A program made the translations under genes and the position numbers. A DNA stretch of 6,440 bases from Halomonas sp. (GTDB lineage Bacteria > Pseudomonadota > Gammaproteobacteria > Pseudomonadales > Oleiphilaceae). The stretch lies in contig SLIH01000381.1 of NCBI GenBank assembly GCA_007135745.1, positions 1 through 6,440 on the forward strand, in the 5' to 3' direction. The notes below the pieces were generated by a model. It had not been told where the DNA came from. It saw only the letters and a list, made by a program, of their open reading frames with translations, and did no database searches. Below, piece by piece: positions 1 to 5,063 of this stretch; the stretch's first letter is position 1; each line of letters starts with the position of its first letter.

Positions 1-288
1 ATGGATGGCGAGGGGCGCATGATTTCCCTGGGCGCGCAGCTGTCACCCGCTGACGGCAGTTTCTGGCACGCCCTGATCCGCCATGTCGAGCAGAACCGCC
101 ATGGGGATACCAATCGGGCCATTGGCGTGGAGCAACAGGCCAAGATCGTTGGCGGCGAACTCACCCACAGCCGCGATCTGGGGCCACACCGCTTTACCCT
201 GATGGCCGGTGGCGACTACGTGAAACCGCAGGTGGATTCATCGGACACGGTGCTGCGAATCAGCGGTGGGTACGACTACCGGTTCTGA
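1..288 (+). CDS. C-terminal part of an outer-membrane beta-barrel protein (possibly Wzi-like)
   Basis: This is probably the last 95 residues of a longer gene cut by the window edge. The first codon happens to be ATG, but no signal peptide follows, which an outer-membrane protein would need. The fragment alternates polar and hydrophobic residues in strand-like stretches separated by charged loops. It ends in SGGYDYRF, which fits the BamA-recognised beta-signal: a polar residue, glycine at -5, an aromatic at -2 and a final Phe. That is good support for the last strand of a barrel inserted in the outer membrane. Resemblance to the C-terminus of capsule-assembly Wzi-family proteins is an impression only; other barrel families remain possible. 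The gene meets cca head-on, with only 6 bases between the two stop codons. Confidence 0.72.
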   Translation: MDGEGRMISLGAQLSPADGSFWHALIRHVEQNRHGDTNRAIGVEQQAKIVGGELTHSRDLGPHRFTLMAGGDYVKPQVDSSDTVLRISGGYDYRF

Positions 289-294
289 AGGTGG

Positions 295-1398
295 CTACTC
301 GAGCAGAGAGGTAATTCGCTCAAGCCGCTCCCGGTCGATCGCCTTGCCCAGTGCTTTGCCCTTGTAGCCCTGCTGCATCAATGCCTGCGGGTCCACGCCG
401 CTGGCGCTGACCAGGGCCAGGCGCAGCAGTTCGCAGGTTTCAGGGGCCACACCCACCGCCTGCAGCACCAGCAGAACCTGCTCAAAACGTTCCGGGCGTC
501 GCCAGCCGTCTCCCAGGTCGATCAGATGCCGGATGGCCCCGGCATCCAGGGCATCGGAGCTGTCCAGGGCCAGGGTCATCTTCATGGCCACGGCCGCCAG
601 GGTTTTGCAGTCGTTGGGGACCTTCACGGCCTCGTGCAGCCGTTCCTGCTCGTCGCCCGAGAGCCCGTGAATCAGTGCCGCATAGCGCACCGGGGTTTCA
701 TCACTGAGCTCAGCGGCGCGCTCCAGATTGCCCAGGGGATCCTGCCCTGGATCATCAAAGAGCCGATTGATCTGCGGCAGCACCACCGCCAACGCATGAC
801 AGGCCCGCAACACCTCAAAATACACCCGGGGGCGATTCTCATGGAGTGCCCGCTGGGTTTCCTGCCACACCCGTTCCGCCACCAGGTGATCGGCCTCACC
901 GTCCGCCACCATCTGCTTCATCAGCGCCATGGTGTCGTCCGCCACGGTGAAGCCCAGCGGTGCAAGGCGGGCGGCGAATCGAGCCGTGCGCAGGATGCGC
1001 AGGGGATCTTCGGAAAAGGCGGGGGATACATGGCGCAGGCACCTGGCCTCAAGATCCGTCTGGCCGCCGTAGGGGTCAATGATCTCTCCGTCCATGGATT
1101 GCGCCATGGCGTTGATGGTCAGATCACGGCGCTTCAGATCCTCTTCCAGAGTGACATCCGGGGCGCTGTAGACTGCAAAGCCGTGGTAGCCACGCCCCTG
1201 CTTGCGTTCGGTTCGGGCGAGCGCGTATTCCTCCGCCGTCTCCGGATGCAGGAACACCGGAAAATCAGCCCCCACCTGCTTGAACCCGGCATCCAGCATC
1301 TGCTGCGGCGTGGCGCCCACCACGACCCAGTCCCGATCCTTGACCGCAAGCCCGAGCAGTTGATCACGAACGGCGCCGCCGACCAGAAAATATTCCAT
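295..1398 (-). CDS. cca: CCA tRNA nucleotidyltransferase (multifunctional Cca type, HD motif lost)
   Basis: Adds or repairs the 3'-terminal CCA of tRNAs from CTP and ATP without a nucleic acid template, in the cytoplasm. The 367-residue protein is a class II enzyme. It begins with LVGGAVRDQLLG (residues 5-16), followed by the catalytic carboxylates D21 and D23 in KDRDW. RRDLTINAMA lies at 90-99 and EDPLRILRTARFAAR at 130-144, covering the nucleotide-recognition and neck regions. The E. coli enzyme is about 410 residues and carries an HD phosphohydrolase domain. Here the aligned HD doublet reads H244-G245, the following histidine-rich loop is deleted, and the upstream histidine is absent. The 2',3'-cyclic phosphodiesterase and phosphatase activities are therefore probably missing, while CCA addition should be intact. 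The ATG directly abuts the trmL stop (TAGATG), and a GAAGGGG ribosome site lies 8 bases upstream inside trmL, which supports this start and translational coupling. Confidence 0.96.
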   Translation of the reverse strand: MEYFLVGGAVRDQLLGLAVKDRDWVVVGATPQQMLDAGFKQVGADFPVFLHPETAEEYALARTERKQGRGYHGFAVYSAPDVTLEEDLKRRDLTINAMAQSMDGEIIDPYGGQTDLEARCLRHVSPAFSEDPLRILRTARFAARLAPLGFTVADDTMALMKQMVADGEADHLVAERVWQETQRALHENRPRVYFEVLRACHALAVVLPQINRLFDDPGQDPLGNLERAAELSDETPVRYAALIHGLSGDEQERLHEAVKVPNDCKTLAAVAMKMTLALDSSDALDAGAIRHLIDLGDGWRRPERFEQVLLVLQAVGVAPETCELLRLALVSASGVDPQALMQQGYKGKALGKAIDRERLERITSLLE

Positions 1399-1863
1399 CT
1401 ACACAGCCCCTTCAAATCCCAGTTGCCGCCAGGCCTCATAGACCACAATAGCGGCCGCGTTGGACAGGTTCAGGCTGCGACGCTCCGCCAGCATGGGAAT
1501 GCGCAGGCAGTGCTCAGCGGGGAGATTGTCCAGCACGCTGTCGGGCAGGCCCCGGGTTTCCGCCCCGAAAAGCAGGGTGTCGCCAGCCTGAAAGTTCGCC
1601 TCATGGTAACCGCGATGGCCCCGGGTGGTAATGCCGAACAGCCGCTGCGGGTTCACGCAGGCCAGAAAGGCGGAAAAATCCCCGTGGACCCGGACCCCGG
1701 CGAACTCCCGGTAATCGAGGCCCGCCCGGCGCAGGCGCCGATCGTCGAGCTCGAACCCCAGGGGTTCGATCAGGTGCAGCGTAAAGCCGGTGTTGGCGGC
1801 CAGGCGAATGAGGTTGCCTGTGTTGGGCGGAATTTCCGGCTCATAAAGAGCAATGTTGAGCAT
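1399..1863 (-). CDS. trmL: tRNA (cytidine/uridine-34 2'-O)-methyltransferase TrmL
   Basis: SPOUT-superfamily methyltransferase that uses S-adenosylmethionine to methylate the 2'-hydroxyl of wobble nucleotide 34 in tRNA-Leu isoacceptors (established for the E. coli orthologue, formerly YibK). The 154-residue length matches the E. coli protein of about 157. All three SpoU motifs are visible: [17 protein letters not shown] near residues 10-26 with the substrate-handling Arg20, [11 protein letters not shown] at 97-107, and IPML followed by [17 protein letters not shown] at 122-145. The last two shape the trefoil knot that binds the cofactor. The ATG is preceded by AGGATC, a modest ribosome site. 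It is the first gene of a two-gene unit with cca, with no spacer, and diverges from tcdA across 139 bases. I see no disruption or unusual residue. Confidence 0.97.
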   Translation of the reverse strand: MLNIALYEPEIPPNTGNLIRLAANTGFTLHLIEPLGFELDDRRLRRAGLDYREFAGVRVHGDFSAFLACVNPQRLFGITTRGHRGYHEANFQAGDTLLFGAETRGLPDSVLDNLPAEHCLRIPMLAERRSLNLSNAAAIVVYEAWRQLGFEGAV

Positions 1864-1890
1864 GGTCGATCCTGTGGAAAAACTATGGGG

Positions 1891-1899
1891 AGATTACCA
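1891..1899 (-). promoter_or_regulatory. Weak candidate extended -10 for trmL-cca
   Basis: Read on the - strand this is TGGTAATCT. It has the TG dinucleotide of an extended -10 and the key T, A and final T of the hexamer, but only three of six consensus positions match. There is no -35 match at the usual spacing. Its position would give a short leader of about 20 bases before the trmL ATG. It is listed because some promoter must lie here; a nearby CATAGT is a competing -10. Confidence 0.25.
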
Positions 1900-1936
1900 C
1901 AGCTGCCATCACAGGCGGGAAGGCGGCGGGCGCTTC

Positions 1937-1945
1937 TGGTATCAT
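1937..1945 (+). promoter_or_regulatory. Extended -10 promoter element for tcdA
   Basis: The sequence TGGTATCAT has the TG extension one base before a TATCAT hexamer, which matches TATAAT at five of six positions. No -35 hexamer is visible at 16-18 bases upstream (GGGAAG there), as is common for extended -10 promoters. Transcription would begin near 1951-1953, giving a leader of about 50 bases before the tcdA GTG. That start would lie only a few bases before the ATG of a short open frame at 1956. Only pattern matching supports the call. Confidence 0.45.
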
Positions 1946-1955
1946 CCGGCGACAT

Positions 1956-2006
1956 ATGAATGACTCATCTCCCAGTGGACTGACAACCGAGCGGGCCCAG
2001 CCGTGA
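1956..2006 (+). other. Possible 16-codon leader frame overlapping the tcdA start
   Basis: An ATG at 1956 opens a frame encoding MNDSSPSGLTTERAQP. It closes with a TGA at 2004-2006 that overlaps the tcdA GTG in a GTGA arrangement. If the extended -10 just upstream is used, this message would be nearly leaderless at its 5' end. No Shine-Dalgarno sequence precedes the ATG. The peptide has no run of a single amino acid that would suggest attenuation. The frame could help ribosomes reach a weakly marked GTG, or it could be chance. Confidence 0.2.
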
Positions 2007-2782
2007 CACAGGATCCGTTTTCCCAGCGTTTTGGTGGTATGGAACGGCTCTATGGGACCGAAACCGCCCGCCGTTTCAGCCGCTCCCATGTGGCCGTGGC
2101 CGGTATTGGCGGTGTGGGTTCCTGGGCGGCGGAGGCATTGGTTCGCAGCAGCGTTGGGGCCATTACCCTGATTGATCTGGACGAGGTCTGCATCAGCAAC
2201 ACCAATCGCCAGATTCATGCGCTCGAGGGCAACTACGGTCGCCCCAAGGTGGAGGTGATGGCGGAACGGCTGGAGGCAATCAACCCGCTCTGCGAGATCA
2301 CGCCGGTGATGAAGTTCGTGACCCGGGACAATGTGGCGACCCTGCTCGATGGCCGCTTCGATGCGGTGGTGGATGCCATCGACAGCGTCCGCCACAAGGC
2401 GGCGTTGCTGGCGCACTGCCAGCGCAGCAAGCAATGGGTGATCTGTGTCGGCGGGGCCGGAGGCCAGACCGACCCGACCCAGATCCAGGTGCTGGACCTC
2501 AGCCGCACGACCCAGGATCCGCTGCTGGCCAAGGTACGCAATATGCTGCGGCGCGAGTACGGGTTTTCCCGCAACACCAAACGCCGCTTTGGCATTCCGG
2601 CGATCTATTCCACCGAACAGCTGACCTACCCGTCCGCCGACGGCGGCGTCTGCCAGGCCAAGCCCGGCGATGGTGGGCCGACCCGCCTGGACTGCGCAAC
2701 GGGCTTCGGCGCGGCCAGTTTCGTCACGGGAAGTTTCGGCTTCGTGGCAGCGGCCCGGGTGCTGGACAGGCTGGCTCGATAA
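2003..2782 (+). CDS. tcdA: tRNA threonylcarbamoyladenosine dehydratase TcdA
   Basis: ATP-dependent enzyme of the E1/ThiF/MoeB superfamily that dehydrates t6A37 of ANN-decoding tRNAs to cyclic ct6A (shown for E. coli TcdA, also called CsdL, which works with the sulfur acceptor pair CsdA-CsdE). The 259 residues fit the family, close to 268 in E. coli. Visible features are QRFGGMERLYG near 8-18, the nucleotide-binding GIGGVGSWAAEAL at 34-46, LIDLDEV at 56-62, NTNRQIHAL at 66-74, DAIDSVR at 124-130, GGAGGQTDPTQIQV at 150-163, and the conserved Cys231 in LDCATGFGAA. The GTG start is chosen because an in-frame TGA lies at 1961 and no in-frame ATG comes between. A modest GAGCGGG precedes it by about 7 bases, and the resulting N-terminus matches E. 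coli in length. The fructosamine kinase gene follows after 17 bases. Confidence 0.96.
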   Translation: MTQDPFSQRFGGMERLYGTETARRFSRSHVAVAGIGGVGSWAAEALVRSSVGAITLIDLDEVCISNTNRQIHALEGNYGRPKVEVMAERLEAINPLCEITPVMKFVTRDNVATLLDGRFDAVVDAIDSVRHKAALLAHCQRSKQWVICVGGAGGQTDPTQIQVLDLSRTTQDPLLAKVRNMLRREYGFSRNTKRRFGIPAIYSTEQLTYPSADGGVCQAKPGDGGPTRLDCATGFGAASFVTGSFGFVAAARVLDRLAR

Positions 2783-2785
2783 ACC

Positions 2786-2792
2786 AGGGAGG
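2786..2792 (+). promoter_or_regulatory. Shine-Dalgarno of the fructosamine kinase gene
   Basis: AGGGAGG stands 7 bases before the ATG at 2800. This fixes the start there, although the same reading frame is open far upstream through tcdA. It is one of the strongest ribosome sites in the window and lies in the 17-base spacer after the tcdA stop. Confidence 0.8.
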
Positions 2793-2799
2793 CGGATTC

Positions 2800-3648
2800 A
2801 TGGAAAGGCTCTCTACCCGAATCGAACAACACCTCAACAGCCCGATAACCGACCAGCAGCCGGTGGGCGGCGGCAGTATCAATGACGCCTGGCGCCTTGA
2901 GCTTGCCGATGGCAGGACTCTGTTTCTCAAGACCCACAGCCGTCCTCCCAGGGACTTTTTTGCGGCCGAGAGCGAAGGCCTCAAGGCACTGGCTGCCACC
3001 CGTACTATTCGCATCCCGGAGGTTATTGCCCAGGACGAGGACTTTCTGCTGCTGGAATGGATGGACGGACGTGAGGCAACGGATTACTGGCAGACCTTTG
3101 GCGAACAGCTGGCCCGGCTGCACAGCCATCATGCGGAGCATTTTGGGTTCGAGCGGGACAACTTCTGTGGCCTGACACCGCAACCCAATCCCTGGATGCG
3201 GGACGGATTCGCATTCTTTGCCGAGGCACGCCTGCTGCATCAGGGGCAAATGGCCCGGGATGCGGGCAAGCTGGAAAAAGGGGATATCCGCCGCCTGGAG
3301 CAGTTGGCCGCACGGCTGGATCGCTGGATTCCCGAGCAGCCAGCGAGCCTGATCCACGGGGATCTGTGGGGTGGCAACGCGCACTGTGGTCCCAGCGGCG
3401 AACCGGTTCTGATCGACCCGGCAACCCATTACGGCTGGGCCGAAGCGGAACTGGCCATGACCGCCCTATTCGGGCGCTTCCCTCAGGCGTTCTATGACGC
3501 CTACCTGGCCCACAGCGATGTGCCGGCTGACTGGGAAAGCCGCGCTCCGCTGTACAACCTGTACCACGAACTGAACCACCTGAACCTGTTCGGGGGCGCC
3601 TACGCTCAGGGTGTTCGGCGCACGCTGAAACGCTACGCCGGAGACTGA
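2800..3648 (+). CDS. Fructosamine kinase family protein (YniA/FN3K-like)
   Basis: Protein-repair kinase family that phosphorylates fructosamines or ribulosamines formed by glycation, so that the adduct falls off. Bacterial members often act best on ribulosamines or erythrulosamines (family knowledge). The 282-residue protein has the aminoglycoside-phosphotransferase-like fold: a glycine-rich loop GGGSINDAW (23-31), the ATP-anchoring Lys44 in LFLK, a LLLEWMDG hinge (83-90), the catalytic HGDLWGGN loop (186-193, Asp188) and the metal-binding Asp206 in LIDPATHYGW. PLYNLYHELNHLNLFGGAY (250-268) is a typical C-terminal family signature. Residue 26 of the P-loop is Ser, where human and plant enzymes carry a redox-switch Cys. 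The gene is probably co-transcribed with tcdA. It ends 10 bases from the convergent oxidoreductase gene, with no visible terminator between. Confidence 0.93.
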   Translation: MERLSTRIEQHLNSPITDQQPVGGGSINDAWRLELADGRTLFLKTHSRPPRDFFAAESEGLKALAATRTIRIPEVIAQDEDFLLLEWMDGREATDYWQTFGEQLARLHSHHAEHFGFERDNFCGLTPQPNPWMRDGFAFFAEARLLHQGQMARDAGKLEKGDIRRLEQLAARLDRWIPEQPASLIHGDLWGGNAHCGPSGEPVLIDPATHYGWAEAELAMTALFGRFPQAFYDAYLAHSDVPADWESRAPLYNLYHELNHLNLFGGAYAQGVRRTLKRYAGD

Positions 3649-3658
3649 GCAGGCGCCG

Positions 3659-4603
3659 TCAGGGCTGCAGAATCAGCTTACCCCGAACATGGCCGGATTC
3701 CTGGCGCCGGTGGGCCGCCGCGGCATCCCCCAGCGGGTAGGCGGCGGAGACATGCAGGCGCACATCGCCGCGATTGATCAGAGCCAGTATCTCTTCCAGC
3801 TGTTCCGTATCCGGCTCCACCACATAGCCGGTCGCCTGGAGACCTTCCGCCCGGGCGGCCTCCATGATTTTTTCCGCAGTGACGGTGGGCACCGTCACCA
3901 GTTTGCCATGCTCCCCAAGACTGCCCAGCGCCTTGATGCCTGTGTCTCCGCCAACGAGGTCAAGCACCGCGTCCAGACCGTAACAGCAGTCATGCACGTC
4001 GTCTTCTTCGTAGTTGATGACGTCATCGGCCCCGATCTGGTGAAGGAAGTCCTCGTTGGCGCCGGATCCGGTGGCAATCACATGGGCCCCGTGCTGACTG
4101 GCAAACTGCACCGCGAAATGCCCCACGCCTCCGGCGCCACCCAGTATCAGCACTTTCTGATCCGGCTGCAGGGCCAGGTGATTGAACAGTCCCTGCCAGG
4201 CAGTCAGCGCGGCCAGCGGCGCGCCACCAATTTCGTCGAGATCCAGCTCGTCCGGCACACTGCAGAGGTCGGAAGCCACGGCAAGCGCTTTGTCTGCATA
4301 GCCTCCCCCGACCCGGGGAAACCCGATCATGCCAACAACGGCGTCCCCGACGGACCAGCGAGCCACATGCTCGCCCACGGCATCCACCACACCCGCAACC
4401 TCAAACCCAGGCGTCCAGGGGAGTTTTTCACGAATGGCCTGGGCGACGAATCCCAACCCCTGGCGGGTCTTGTAGTCGATGGGATTAACCCCAGCACTGT
4501 GCACACGAATACGTACTTCATCGGCGGCCGGTTCCGGCTCCGGCGCCTCGACCAGATCGAGCACGTCGGCTTCGCCAAATTCCGGCACTATGACTCTACG
4601 CAT
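3659..4603 (-). CDS. Zinc-independent MDR oxidoreductase (quinone reductase-like)
   Basis: Medium-chain dehydrogenase/reductase of the NAD(P)H:quinone oxidoreductase (zeta-crystallin-like) branch, 314 residues and cytosolic. The N-terminal GroES-like domain holds SAGVNPIDYKTRQG (36-49) and PGFEVAGVV (65-73). The Rossmann domain holds GGAGGVGHFAVQFA (155-168), whose GGAGGVG binds the dinucleotide. The C-terminus HVRGKLIL is typical. The catalytic and structural zinc cysteines of alcohol dehydrogenases are absent, so reduction of a quinone, enone or other activated double bond is more likely than alcohol oxidation. The substrate is unknown. The chosen ATG (4601-4603) is preceded by AGGGGAA and gives the usual MRRVIVPEFG start. 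The open frame extends 34 codons further upstream into the thioesterase gene, but that part is low-complexity arginine-rich shadow. The gene overlaps the thioesterase by 8 bases and is last in the operon. Confidence 0.92.
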   Translation of the reverse strand: MRRVIVPEFGEADVLDLVEAPEPEPAADEVRIRVHSAGVNPIDYKTRQGLGFVAQAIREKLPWTPGFEVAGVVDAVGEHVARWSVGDAVVGMIGFPRVGGGYADKALAVASDLCSVPDELDLDEIGGAPLAALTAWQGLFNHLALQPDQKVLILGGAGGVGHFAVQFASQHGAHVIATGSGANEDFLHQIGADDVINYEEDDVHDCCYGLDAVLDLVGGDTGIKALGSLGEHGKLVTVPTVTAEKIMEAARAEGLQATGYVVEPDTEQLEEILALINRGDVRLHVSAAYPLGDAAAAHRRQESGHVRGKLILQP

Positions 4604-5063
4604 GGCTTTCCCCTGTTTTCGGATGAGTGCCCGGGTTCTGCGCCTGCCGCAACCGTTCCGCCATTGGCGGTGGTATGCGTGCCGGACGCTGTGTCTCGAT
4701 ATCAATACAGACGTGTCGTGATTCCGCCTCCATCAGCGTCTGCCCGTCGAGCGGACGCACCAACTGGAATCGACGACGGGAATGCAATCGGCCGTCAAAA
4801 TGGGTAAGCCAGGTGCCCATGATCAGTTCGTCCCCGGCAAAGGCCGCCGCACGGTAATCGATCTCGGTGTGTACGATGGCCATGGCCCGCCCCAGGGACT
4901 GCTGCAGTGACCAGTCCAGGCCCACGGATTCAATGTGCGCCCAACTGATGGCTTCCATCCATTGAAGGTACACCACATTGTTGGCATGCCCAAGACGATC
5001 CACGTCCGTATCCGCCACCCGCAGGGGCATGGTAAAGGGATCGGGGTACTGCCACTGGGTCAC
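4596..5063 (-). CDS. Acyl-CoA thioesterase, 4HBT hot-dog family
   Basis: Hot-dog-fold hydrolase of the 4-hydroxybenzoyl-CoA thioesterase/YbgC group, which cleaves acyl-CoA thioesters in the cytosol. At 155 residues it has the usual size. The family signature is clear: RVADTDVDRLGHANNVVYLQ at 15-34, in which Asp22 aligns with the catalytic Asp17 of the Pseudomonas enzyme, then WMEA at 35-38. Downstream, IDYRAAAFAGDELIMGTWL follows the usual central strands. Acyl preference cannot be read from sequence. The GTG start overlaps the stop of the upstream beta-propeller gene as GTGA. It is backed by GGGAGG 4 bases upstream and needed for the normal N-terminus, although an ATG exists 11 codons in. 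Its stop lies inside the start of the MDR gene (ATGCGTAG), so all three cistrons look translationally coupled. Confidence 0.92.
   Translation of the reverse strand: MTQWQYPDPFTMPLRVADTDVDRLGHANNVVYLQWMEAISWAHIESVGLDWSLQQSLGRAMAIVHTEIDYRAAAFAGDELIMGTWLTHFDGRLHSRRRFQLVRPLDGQTLMEAESRHVCIDIETQRPARIPPPMAERLRQAQNPGTHPKTGESHA

Larger units (their letters stand above)
1864..2002. promoter_or_regulatory. Divergent intergenic region between trmL and tcdA
   Basis: This is the only spacer of any size in the window (139 bases) and must hold the promoters of both the trmL-cca unit and the tcdA-fructosamine kinase unit. It contains a good extended -10 towards tcdA and a weak one towards trmL, listed separately. 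A TGTGG/CCACA pair of 5-base arms (1873-1877 and 1897-1901) is too short and too widely spaced to call an operator. I see no riboswitch-like structure and no terminator. Confidence 0.6.

Noticed and set aside
1873..1901. A TGTGG/CCACA inverted pair in the divergent spacer as an operator
   Set aside because: The arms are 5 bases with a 19-base loop, which is expected by chance in DNA of this composition.
526..1959. A 477-codon + strand open frame running opposite cca and trmL and through the intergenic region
   Set aside because: It lies antisense to two clearly conserved genes. Its predicted protein is rich in His, Gln, Gly and Arg with no recognisable domain, as expected for the complement of GC-rich coding DNA.
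2434..2799. An N-terminal extension of about 120 residues on the fructosamine kinase
   Set aside because: The frame is open here, but it overlaps tcdA, encodes Arg/Pro/Gly-rich nonsense, and a strong AGGGAGG marks the ATG at 2800.
4604..4705. A 34-residue N-terminal extension of the MDR oxidoreductase
   Set aside because: It overlaps the thioesterase gene and is unlike the family. The ATG at 4603-4601 has its own AGGGGAA site and gives the standard N-terminus.
3689..4807. A 372-codon + strand open frame opposite the MDR oxidoreductase gene
   Set aside because: It is antisense to a well-supported gene, extends into the opposite side of the thioesterase gene, and has no family-like motif. It is a codon-bias shadow.
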